DNA from: Desulfurivibrio alkaliphilus | GTDB taxonomy: Bacteria > Desulfobacterota > Desulfobulbia > Desulfobulbales > Desulfurivibrionaceae | Length of the DNA: 8,297 nt | Reading direction: 5' to 3' | Assembly: GCA_011048585.1 (NCBI GenBank) | Contig: DSDS01000003.1 | Coordinates: 1-8,297 of the forward strand | In this document: one piece after another, positions 1 to 7,419 of the stretch | Numbering within the stretch: the first letter of the stretch is position 1 | How the letters are laid out: the number at the start of each line of letters is the position of its first letter | Made by a program: the position numbers and the translations under genes | The notes under the pieces: model-generated | Told to the model about the DNA's origin: nothing | Databases searched by the model: none | The model's input: only the letters and a program-made list of their open reading frames with translations

Positions 1-82
1 GCGATCAGCCAGGCTTACGTACACGGGGTACGCGGCGCTTGGCCGCTTGCCCGAACCTGCGGCACTGCTGAACGATTACAGC
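1..82. other. Non-coding left edge with two short GC hairpins
   Basis: No credible gene is visible here. Two small stem-loops sit side by side: CGTAC (18-22) pairs with GTACG (28-32), and GCGGC (32-36) pairs with GCCGC (42-46). Neither is followed by a T-run on either strand, so they are not obvious intrinsic terminators. One plus frame is open from base 1 to the TGA at 103-105, but it has no start and no recognisable protein. It ends inside the 41-bp repeat, so I treat it as chance or as a relic. The segment directly adjoins that repeat and may belong to the same dispersed intergenic element. Confidence 0.4.
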
Positions 83-123
83 CCGTTAAATCGACAAGTT
101 GTTGACCATGGTGAACGGATACG
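83..123 (+). repeat. 41-bp inverted repeat, left copy
   Basis: These 41 bases recur as an exact reverse complement at 2758-2798, so the two copies flank the whole clpA gene in opposite orientation. The unit starts CCGTT and contains AACGG at 114-118, so a 36-bp core (83-118) has short inverted ends. Inside it, 101-116 is an imperfect palindrome centred on CCATGG. Similarity falls off sharply on both sides. On the inner side a weak match continues for about ten bases (roughly 6 of 10). The last base of this copy directly abuts the T-tract of the clpA terminator. A dispersed intergenic repeat or a mobile-element end are both possible; I recognise no named family. Confidence 0.85.
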
Positions 124-157
124 AAAAATCCGGGGGGCTTGGCTCACCCCCCGAATC
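124..157 (-). terminator. Rho-independent terminator of clpA
   Basis: On the minus strand CGGGGGG (153-147) pairs with CCCCCCG (137-131) around a 9-base loop. The stem can extend by a G-U pair and two A-T pairs (154-156 with 130-128). The hairpin is followed by a T-tract (TTTTT at 128-124). It lies about 75 bp beyond the clpA stop, in the right orientation to end that transcript. No gene lies between it and clpA. Confidence 0.85.
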
Positions 158-231
158 GTTAACGCATTTTGATCGCAAACGACACGGCGATCTTAGCGCA
201 AATATCCGTGCTGTCAACGAGAAAGCCGGCT

Positions 232-2505
<2,274 letters not shown>

Positions 2506-2510
2506 CGTCG

Positions 2511-2519
2511 TGGTTCCTT
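2511..2519 (-). promoter_or_regulatory. clpA ribosome binding site
   Basis: On the minus strand TAAGGAA lies 9 bases from the ATG at 2505, which fixes that start. No competing in-frame start with a comparable site is present. Confidence 0.75.
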
Positions 2520-2526
2520 AAAATAT

Positions 2527-2540
2527 CGGGGTTGCCCCCG
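2527..2540 (-). promoter_or_regulatory. GNRA-tetraloop hairpin in the clpA leader
   Basis: On the minus strand CGGGG, GCAA, CCCCG forms a 5-bp all-GC stem capped by a GNRA tetraloop, an unusually stable small RNA hairpin. It is followed by ATATTTTAAGGAACC, so it stands just upstream of the Shine-Dalgarno sequence of clpA. It could protect the mRNA 5' region, tune translation, or act as a weak terminator for read-through from clpS, because a short T-rich stretch follows. The structure is visible in the sequence; the function is inference. Confidence 0.5.
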
Positions 2541-2596
2541 GTTATTGAAAAAAGGTTGGTTGCCGCCTGGCCGGAATTTCAACTCCGACACTACTT

Positions 2597-2624
2597 ATGG
2601 TAATCATTTGCCTTAAAAAAGCAA
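2597..2624 (-). promoter_or_regulatory. Putative clpA promoter (module shared with clpS)
   Basis: On the minus strand TTGCTT (2624-2619) and TACCAT (2602-2597) are separated by 16 bases, acceptable for a sigma70-type -35/-10 pair although neither hexamer is strong. The block between and around them closely matches the block upstream of clpS: GTTGC at the left, TTTTAAGG inside, and AAATG(A/G)TTACCAT at the right. Transcription would start near 2590 and give a leader of about 85 nt that includes the GCAA hairpin. The reason to believe it is the conservation between the two genes rather than the match to consensus. Confidence 0.5.
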
Positions 2625-2707
2625 CGCCGGGTTCAGCCAGGGAGCAAAAGGTCTTCCGGCAGTCCGGTGGGTAAAGGCAGATCAGGGGCCGGTTGCCACC
2701 CCCAGAA

Positions 2708-2741
2708 CCCTGAGGGGATTGATCCCCCAACGGGCCGTTGG
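2708..2741. repeat. Run of three short palindromes
   Basis: Three perfect palindromes follow one another, the first two overlapping: CCCTGAGGG (2708-2716), GGGGATTGATCCCC (2714-2727), and CCAACGGGCCGTTGG with 7-bp arms around one central base (2727-2741). They lie next to the 41-bp repeat on its inner side. No T-run follows on either strand, so this is not a classical terminator. It could be an operator cluster, or a structured RNA end for the clpS message. Confidence 0.5.
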
Positions 2742-2757
2742 CTCGTATCCGATTATC

Positions 2758-2798
2758 CGTATCCGTTCACCATGGTCAACAACTTGTCGATTTAACGG
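2758..2798 (-). repeat. 41-bp inverted repeat, right copy
   Basis: This is the exact reverse complement of 83-123. In this copy the TAA that ends the small ORF overlapping clpS (2794-2792) lies within the repeat. On the inner side the last eight bases, CGTATCCG (2758-2765), are repeated directly 14 bp away at 2744-2751. The two copies enclose clpA, its promoter and its terminator, about 2.6 kb in all. No transposase or recombinase is visible in the window. Confidence 0.85.
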
Positions 2799-2917
2799 AC
2801 CTCTTCCTGGCCCGGATGGTCAGCGCCGTCCCGGACATAGACATGGGTAATACCCCGATCATGGGGGTGTTTGATCTCGGCGTCGGTTTTGCTCCGGGGC
2901 CGGCCGGTCCGGCTCAC
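2792..2917 (-). CDS. Possible 41-codon small ORF coupled to clpS
   Basis: A GTG overlaps the clpS stop (GAGTGA), and the frame stays open for 41 codons to a TAA inside the right copy of the 41-bp repeat. GGGAG directly adjoins the GTG, too close for an ideal ribosome binding site, but translation could be coupled to clpS. The peptide includes SKTDAEIKHPHDRG followed by ITHVYVRDGADHP; it is basic at the N-terminus and acidic at the C-terminus. About three quarters of third positions are G or C, like the neighbouring genes. I recognise no family with confidence. It may be a true small protein, the remnant of a longer gene cut off by the repeat, or a chance open frame. Confidence 0.25.
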   Translation of the reverse strand: MSRTGRPRSKTDAEIKHPHDRGITHVYVRDGADHPGQEEVR

Positions 2918-3231
2918 TCCCGTTCAATGGAGCATTTCAGGGGGTATTCATGTTTGCGGGCCAGGCCGTGGACCATGGCGATCTTGGTTTCGGCCACGTC
3001 GCGGGGAAAGATGCCGGCCACCCCCACTCCCTCCCGGTGCACTTGCATCATAACCCGGTTGGCGCTCTCCTGGGGGTGGTGAAAGATCATCGTGAGTACC
3101 ATCACCACGAAATCCATGGTGGTGTAGTCATCGTTGTGGAGCAGAACCTTGTAAAGGGGGGGGCGACGCAACTCCTGGCGCTCCCGGACAACTGTTTCCT
3201 GGTCCTGCTGGTTTCCGTTTTTGGTGCTCAT
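2914..3231 (-). CDS. clpS: ATP-dependent Clp protease adaptor ClpS
   Basis: ClpS binds N-degron substrates (bulky N-terminal residues) and hands them to the N-domain of ClpA for degradation by ClpAP in the cytosol. The 105 residues match the family length. After a flexible polar N-terminus (about 1-22) the core begins at PPLYKVLLHND. The signature NDDYTTMDFV lies at 33-42, with the pocket residues Asn33, Asp34 and Asp35, and the pocket histidine lies in VH at 64-65. AGIFPRDVAETKIAMV (72-87) is the conserved second half. E. coli has Pro where Thr38 stands here. I chose ATG 3231 because GGAG precedes it by 8 bases and family N-termini agree. An upstream TTG at 3327 in the same frame falls in the promoter -35 and is rejected. 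holA lies 111 bp upstream. Confidence 0.96.
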   Translation of the reverse strand: MSTKNGNQQDQETVVRERQELRRPPLYKVLLHNDDYTTMDFVVMVLTMIFHHPQESANRVMMQVHREGVGVAGIFPRDVAETKIAMVHGLARKHEYPLKCSIERE

Positions 3232-3299
3232 GGCTCGATCTCCGTGACGAGTGCGCTTCAGTTGTTCCCTGTGGGGTAGGTAGGGCTTCCACGACCTCA

Positions 3300-3327
3300 A
3301 TGGTAACCATTTCCCCTTAAAATGCAA
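3300..3327 (-). promoter_or_regulatory. Putative clpS promoter (module shared with clpA)
   Basis: On the minus strand TTGCAT (3327-3322) and TACCAT (3305-3300) are 16 bases apart, the same spacing as in the clpA module. The right half includes a palindrome, ATGGTAACCAT (3300-3310), of which the clpA copy has a one-mismatch version. The interior AAGG is shifted by one base between the two copies while the 16-base spacing is kept, which suggests the ends are the conserved part. A weak inverted repeat, GCAAC and GTTGC, overlaps the -35 on the upstream side and could instead belong to a poor holA terminator. The leader would be about 60 nt. Confidence 0.5.
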
Positions 3328-3342
3328 CCCGTTGCGGGGCGG

Positions 3343-4725
3343 TCAGGGGTGGCTGTTGCCGCCCAGGAAGAGGGCGCTCATCACGGTGGCGGCCGGCAGG
3401 CCGGAACCCTTGAGGCGGGCCTCGGCCCGGAGCAGGTCGGCCAGCATTCCCCGCAACCGGGCGGGGGGCAGTCGGGTGGCCTGGAGACAGAGCTGATAGA
3501 GGGCATAGGGGTGGCCGGTAAAAGCGGCGGGCCAGCCCCGGCCCCGCTCCCGCTCCTCCTTGAGGCGGGGAAGGTAATTTTTTTGAAAGGCGGGAAAGGG
3601 GGTCCCGGGGTTGAAGGCGGTTGTCGCCCCGTCGATCACCGCCCGGGTCAGCAGCAGCTTGCGGATATGGTTGCGCAGTCCTCCCAGGATGGCCAGGGGG
3701 TGCATCCCCCCCCGCTGCAGGCGCTCAAGCAGGAGCAGGCCCTGCTCCAGTTTGCCGCTGCTGTAAGCTTCGCTGAGTTCGAAAATCGCCTCTTCCCGGG
3801 TGCGCCCCACCATGGCGTCCACATCTTCCCGGCCGACCATGGTTCTCTCCCCCACGTAGAGGGCCAGCTTTTCCGTTTCCATCACCACCGCCACCGGATG
3901 AAAACCGATCCGTTCCAGCAGAGGTTCCAGGGCGTCGGCGGCCAGCTTCTTGCCGAAACCGGCCAGGGTCCGACGGGCCAGGTCGGCCAGCAGCTCCTTT
4001 TGCTCCCGGCGGGCCGGGGCCGAACGGCCGCCATCCACGCTCAGGTCGATAATGACCGCGTTTTTTTCCAGGTATTTATAAAGTTTTTTGCGCCGGTCGG
4101 CGGTTTCGGCCAGCAGCAGCAGGATGTTGCCCGGCGGCAGACCGTTTTCCAGGGCCGCCACATAGGCCTCGGCGGTGTCGCCGGCTCCGGTCGGGGCCGG
4201 GGCCGGCTGGTCATCGATCTCGGCCAGGATCGCCTCGGCCCAGGAGGTATCGGCGGGTTTGGTGAAACCGAACAGTTTTTGCCAGGCCCCGGCGGCCAGG
4301 CCGGCGATCTGCTCCTGCCGCCAAGCGGCGGGGGTGAGCCCGGCCAGCCCCAGCATGGCCAGCAACAGCCGGACGGCCTCTTTCTTCTCGTTTTCCGCCG
4401 CTTTTTCCGCCTTCTCCCACAGGGTCTTGGCCACTGTTTTGGAGAAGAGCAGCCGGGAGTCCACCACCTGGTGGACCCGGCGCCCGCCGAAGAGACTGTA
4501 GGTGCGCAGTTCGGCCAGGGTGCGGGCCGGGTCTTCCCGCTCACCGTCGATCACGGTCAGCCGTGACGGGCGTTCCCCCTCCTCGGGGAGCAGGGCGGCG
4601 ACCAGCTGCCTCGCCATCTCCCGACAAAGATAACGCTCGCCCACCAGCAGGTAGACCGGAGCGATCTCACCGGCGCCGATCCGGCTCAACAGTTTGGCGA
4701 TATCCTGGCGCTGAAAAATGGGCAT
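3343..4725 (-). CDS. holA: DNA polymerase III subunit delta (HolA)
   Basis: Delta is the clamp-loader subunit that opens the beta sliding clamp during loading on DNA. The 460 residues show the expected order: an N-terminal AAA+-like domain starting PVYLLVGERYLCRE (23-36), a central LLLLAETADRRKKLYKYL stretch (202-219), the helical part with ETEKLALYVGE (283-293) and EEAIFELSEAYSSG (311-324), and the C-terminal collar with MHPLAILGGLRNHIRKLLL (341-359). Typical members have about 340 residues; this one is longer mainly through an extra stretch around 100-190 that is charged, then Ala/Pro-rich. No Walker A motif is present, as usual for delta. I start at ATG 4725; no good ribosome binding site precedes it (the upstream bases are C/G-rich). 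The open frame runs on to 5430, but that part is antisense to the SDR gene and does not look like delta. It is transcribed toward clpS and ends 111 bp before it. Confidence 0.93.
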   Translation of the reverse strand: MPIFQRQDIAKLLSRIGAGEIAPVYLLVGERYLCREMARQLVAALLPEEGERPSRLTVIDGEREDPARTLAELRTYSLFGGRRVHQVVDSRLLFSKTVAKTLWEKAEKAAENEKKEAVRLLLAMLGLAGLTPAAWRQEQIAGLAAGAWQKLFGFTKPADTSWAEAILAEIDDQPAPAPTGAGDTAEAYVAALENGLPPGNILLLLAETADRRKKLYKYLEKNAVIIDLSVDGGRSAPARREQKELLADLARRTLAGFGKKLAADALEPLLERIGFHPVAVVMETEKLALYVGERTMVGREDVDAMVGRTREEAIFELSEAYSSGKLEQGLLLLERLQRGGMHPLAILGGLRNHIRKLLLTRAVIDGATTAFNPGTPFPAFQKNYLPRLKEERERGRGWPAAFTGHPYALYQLCLQATRLPPARLRGMLADLLRAEARLKGSGLPAATVMSALFLGGNSHP

Positions 4726-4908
4726 GGCCGGGTCCGGGTTGGGGTTGTGGGGAGAAACGGCGGGCAAGCTCCATATTATTACACCGTTGCCCCGGGCGCC
4801 GCAAGGCTGGTGGCGCCGCCGGTCGGGGCGGGACGCCCGGAGACGGGCAAAAAAAAGGTGCAAGGCCCAGCGGTTTTGGGCATCATGGGGAAAGGGGGTA
4901 CCTTCGCT
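4726..4908. promoter_or_regulatory. Divergent holA / SDR promoter region
   Basis: This 183-bp region separates two divergently transcribed genes. Its only AT-rich patch is at 4773-4781. On the minus strand TTGCGG (4804-4799) and TAATAA (4781-4776) are 17 bases apart and could drive holA. On the plus strand TATTAT (4774-4779) is a good -10 for the SDR gene but has no clear -35. A hairpin, GCCCG with a GAGA tetraloop and CGGGC (4835-4848), followed by eight A residues, lies in the presumed SDR leader. It has no T-run in either reading direction, so it is not a standard terminator. Confidence 0.4.
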
Positions 4909-6087
4909 ATGAGAGAACGTAAATTTACCTGTCTTGGCAATATCGTGAAGACCGGTTTGTTGGTCGGCGGCTCCGGTCTGATCGGCGGTGGGATCATACA
5001 CTATTTCAAGAAGCGGGCTGATGACGAGTTCGAGTTGCTGGCCCCCAACAGCAAGCAGCTCAGCCTGCGCGATCCCGAGGATATCCGCGGTTACTGTCGC
5101 AAGTTCCGGCCGGAATTTATCATCAACTGCGCCATCGCCGCCCTGGACTCCAGCCCCCTGCTCGCTTACGAGACCAATTATCTGGGCACCCTTCATCTGG
5201 CCCGGGTGGCCATGGAGCTGCAGATCCCCTATATCCATTTCAGCTCCGCCGCCGTGCTGCCGCCGGGGGAGAATCTCACCGAGGATGAGCGGCTGGAGCT
5301 GACCCCGGAGCTGGCCAACTACCCCAAATCCAAGCTTTTGGCGGAGCTGGCCCTCGGCGAACTCCACCGCCGCCACGGGCTGGATTACACCAATATCCGC
5401 CTGGCCGTGGTTTACGGGGCCCATGACCACAAGATCCAGGGGTTTCAGCGCCTGCTTTTCTCTTTAGCCGATCAGACCATGCCCCTGATGTTCACCAACC
5501 GCCGGGCGGTTCACTCCTACTCCAACGCCAAGAAGGTGCCGGCCTTTGTGCACCACGTCCTGAAAAACCGGGCGGAATTCGGCGGGAGGACCTGGCATTT
5601 CGTGGACCCCCTGCCGGTGGCCCTGAGCCAGCTGATTATCACGATCAAATCCCATCTGGATCTGCGCCGCCCCCGTGAGATCTATCTCCCTTACCCCATC
5701 GCCAGTTTCGGGGCCGGCTGCATGCGCCGGCTCATTCGGCTGCTGGGGCGGATCGGAATCGAGGCCCGGATGCCGGCCGAGCTGCTCTTCATGGAGAATT
5801 TTTATCAGACCCAGACCCTGTCGTCCCAGCGCCTGAAAAATTCCAGTTTTGTCGACCCCAAGCCTGAGGCCACCGTTTTTACCGAACTGCCATTGCTCCT
5901 GGAATACTACCTCTCCCGCTGGGAGGCCCTCAACCTGATCACCCCCCGCAACCGGGATCATTTCGCCGGCCGGGTCAAAGAGGAGGAGTTTGTTCGCAAG
6001 CCTGAGCAGGTGCTGGCGGCCCTGGATGACGAAACTCGTCACCCCTTTCTGGGGCCGGAGCAGCCGGAGGGCGGAGGGCGGAAATAA
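4909..6087 (+). CDS. NAD(P)-dependent epimerase/dehydratase-like protein (extended SDR)
   Basis: A 392-residue protein of the extended short-chain dehydrogenase/reductase group, probably cytosolic. The Rossmann motif GGSGLIG (20-26) fits GxxGxxG. After it come NCAIAALDSSPLLAYETNYLGT (73-94, the usual NxxAxxD-like and substrate-loop region), HFSSAAVL (110-117, with the catalytic Ser in the usual place) and YPKSK (138-142), which gives the YxxxK pair. VVYG (167-170) fits the end of the core. The substrate-binding C-terminal part is too divergent to name a substrate; 6-deoxysugar or sugar-nucleotide chemistry is only a guess. I chose ATG 4909, with AAGGGGG about 10 bases upstream; a start at 4885 or 4747 would add sequence that does not look like SDR and covers the promoter region. 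The next gene follows after 98 bp on the same strand, possibly in one transcription unit. Confidence 0.85.
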   Translation: MRERKFTCLGNIVKTGLLVGGSGLIGGGIIHYFKKRADDEFELLAPNSKQLSLRDPEDIRGYCRKFRPEFIINCAIAALDSSPLLAYETNYLGTLHLARVAMELQIPYIHFSSAAVLPPGENLTEDERLELTPELANYPKSKLLAELALGELHRRHGLDYTNIRLAVVYGAHDHKIQGFQRLLFSLADQTMPLMFTNRRAVHSYSNAKKVPAFVHHVLKNRAEFGGRTWHFVDPLPVALSQLIITIKSHLDLRRPREIYLPYPIASFGAGCMRRLIRLLGRIGIEARMPAELLFMENFYQTQTLSSQRLKNSSFVDPKPEATVFTELPLLLEYYLSRWEALNLITPRNRDHFAGRVKEEEFVRKPEQVLAALDDETRHPFLGPEQPEGGGRK

Positions 6088-6169
6088 AGAAGGTTTGCTT
6101 GCCAAAAAAGGGGGGATAAGCTAAGTTTTTGCCACCCGAAACTGGTTGCTCAACACTAATTTAATCATC

Positions 6170-6174
6170 AGGAG
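6170..6174 (+). promoter_or_regulatory. Ribosome binding site deciding the start of the LCIB-like gene
   Basis: AGGAG stands 11 bases before ATG 6186. An in-frame TTG at 6177 is only 2 bases away and too close, so the ATG is the better start. Upstream, bases 6088-6169 are relatively AT-rich but show no confident promoter. Confidence 0.6.
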
Positions 6175-6185
6175 AGTTGAATATC

Positions 6186-7370
6186 ATGTCCGAAATTAAT
6201 CGTGGTCCGGAAGTGATTCGCAAGATGGCGCCCTTCAAAGTTGATGGCTTGGCGATTCCCTATCCGGAATTTGTCCCTCGGCTTTATAATTTCTGCAAGG
6301 AACTGGGTTTCCGCAAGGGGCTGATGATGCCCTCCCGGGCCTTCTGTTCCGATGAAAACCAGGGGTTGCCCATCATCCTGCTCACCAAGCACTTTGGGAC
6401 ATTCCCTTTCAATCATGGCCGGGTCGGCGGGATTATCGCCGTTGATCGCCACGGCCCCCACGCCCACCATGGCGAGGATCTGGTCATCGTCCAGGCCAGT
6501 CATGTGGGCTACGATCCCGATACCGGCAACTATGGGCAATACCGGCGGCCGATGATGCGGGATAAGTGTGTCTCCGCCTCCTGCGGCAAGCTGGTTCACG
6601 TCATCACCCCCTACCTGGAGCAGTACTATTTCGCCCGGGAGCGGATATTCCTCCATCGTGATGCCGAGGGCCGTTATCTGGTCACGGTAAAGAACTCCTT
6701 TATCGATTTCACCGGCAGCCCGGTCAAGAATGGCCTGGTTGTCCGCCTGCAGAAGATGGCCAAGGTTGACGAAGAGGGGCGGGTCGTGCCGTTGGCGGCC
6801 CTGAGCGCCGCCCAGATCTACGAAATTTCCGACAGTTTTCGTCGGCAGCTGGAGGCCCGTAATTTTCAGTGGCCCCCAGTAGGGCAGGAGGTGACAATCG
6901 GCGAGAACCTGACCGAAGATCTCTTCTTTTATCGTAAGGATTTCCACGAGACCGACGATTCGACCCTGCTGGAGCGCAATCTGGTCAAGTTCATGCCCAA
7001 TGTCGTGACCTCCCGCACCCCCCCCCTCCGGGCTGCCAAAGTCAACATCCAGCTGGAGTTCGTCCGGGCCGTGGAATCGATTCGCCGCTGCGAAGCCTAT
7101 CAGGGGCGCAACCTGCTTTATGTGGCCGGGCTCAATATCGATATCTCGGAATACGACCATTTTCCGGCCACCAACTACTTCGTCCCTTGGGCGGCCTACG
7201 TCCAGCTAAAGGGCGGGACTCCACCGGAATATCTTCACAATATCGAGCAAAATCAGCTCTTTGCCAAGCTGATGGCCCAGAGCATCGAGAACCCCGATCA
7301 GATCGATCTGAAGGAGGAGATCGACCGGGTGATGATGGCCCCCAGGTTCGATATCCGCTCACCGGCCTGA
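6186..7370 (+). CDS. LCIB/C-family beta-carbonic-anhydrase-like protein
   Basis: A 394-residue protein, probably cytosolic, with no signal peptide. Its first half follows the limiting-CO2-inducible B/C (LCIB) pattern, a group with a beta-carbonic-anhydrase-like fold and a zinc held by two Cys and one His. I see the candidate ligands in order: Cys54 in FCSDE (with Asp56 two residues on), His106 in ASHVGYD, and Cys133 in SASCGKL. Between them, FPFNHGRVGGI (73-83) and HAHHGEDLV (92-100) resemble the family's FN...AGL and HAHAP-type segments. The usual CxDxR has Asn58 where Arg is expected, so activity in CO2/bicarbonate conversion is uncertain. Residues from about 230 to 394 are outside the region I can match; they may be a degenerate second copy or a separate domain. 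It lies 98 bp behind the SDR gene on the same strand and converges with the ClC gene. The family call rests on motif order recalled from the family, not on a search. Confidence 0.65.
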   Translation: MSEINRGPEVIRKMAPFKVDGLAIPYPEFVPRLYNFCKELGFRKGLMMPSRAFCSDENQGLPIILLTKHFGTFPFNHGRVGGIIAVDRHGPHAHHGEDLVIVQASHVGYDPDTGNYGQYRRPMMRDKCVSASCGKLVHVITPYLEQYYFARERIFLHRDAEGRYLVTVKNSFIDFTGSPVKNGLVVRLQKMAKVDEEGRVVPLAALSAAQIYEISDSFRRQLEARNFQWPPVGQEVTIGENLTEDLFFYRKDFHETDDSTLLERNLVKFMPNVVTSRTPPLRAAKVNIQLEFVRAVESIRRCEAYQGRNLLYVAGLNIDISEYDHFPATNYFVPWAAYVQLKGGTPPEYLHNIEQNQLFAKLMAQSIENPDQIDLKEEIDRVMMAPRFDIRSPA

Positions 7371-7388
7371 ACCGCCCGGGGTCTCGGT

Positions 7389-7419
7389 CCGCCTCCGGCC
7401 GGCTTATGGCTGGAGGCGG
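7389..7419. terminator. Hairpin between convergent genes, likely bidirectional transcript end
   Basis: A 12-bp stem (7389-7400 with 7408-7419, one G-U pair) encloses a 7-base loop. It lies 18 bp past the stop of the LCIB-like gene, and the TAA of the ClC gene (7406-7404) is inside its loop. No T-run follows on either strand, so it is not a textbook intrinsic terminator. As an mRNA 3' structure or a factor-assisted end it could serve both converging transcripts. Confidence 0.45.

Larger units (their letters stand above)
2506..2913. other. 408-bp clpS-clpA intergenic region
   Basis: clpS and clpA are often adjacent; here about 400 bp separate them. Reading on the minus strand from clpS, the region holds a possible small ORF (2917-2792), the inverted copy of the 41-bp repeat (2798-2758), a CGTATCCG direct-repeat pair (2758-2765 and 2744-2751), a row of palindromes (2741-2708), a clpA promoter-like module (2624-2597), a leader hairpin with a GCAA tetraloop (2540-2527) and the clpA ribosome binding site. 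I see no known riboswitch consensus and no strong terminator for clpS. Bases 2542-2730 are open on the minus strand (62 codons), but the product looks like nothing known and the frame crosses the promoter module. Confidence 0.6.

Noticed and set aside
83..123. Integron attC site suggested by GTTAAAT / ATTTAAC in the repeat
   Set aside because: The partner core site at the required distance and the extrahelical-base hairpin of an attC are not visible, and there is no integrase or cassette gene nearby.
2542..2730. 62-codon minus-strand frame between clpS and clpA
   Set aside because: No known similarity, odd composition, and it runs over the promoter module that matches the one before clpS.
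2625..2757. Riboswitch upstream of clpA
   Set aside because: I looked for TPP, cobalamin, fluoride and molybdenum-cofactor type cores and saw none; it also lies upstream of the proposed transcription start.
3322..4566. 414-codon plus-strand frame opposite holA
   Set aside because: Low-complexity Gly/Gln/Pro-rich antisense shadow of holA with no recognisable motif.
4835..4856. Intrinsic terminator in the holA/SDR gap
   Set aside because: The hairpin is followed by A residues on the plus strand, and on the minus strand the T-run comes before the stem, so neither direction gives a terminator.
4747..4908. Upstream starts for the SDR gene (4747 or 4885)
   Set aside because: The added residues do not look like SDR sequence, they span the divergent promoter patch, and ATG 4909 has a usable ribosome binding site and leads straight into the Rossmann motif.
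4726..5430. Long N-terminal extension of the holA frame (open to 5430)
   Set aside because: It is antisense to the SDR gene, has no similarity to delta, and the delta domain starts at the ATG at 4725.
6168..7160. 330-codon minus-strand frame opposite the LCIB-like gene
   Set aside because: Antisense shadow; the plus-strand protein has ordered family motifs and a ribosome binding site.
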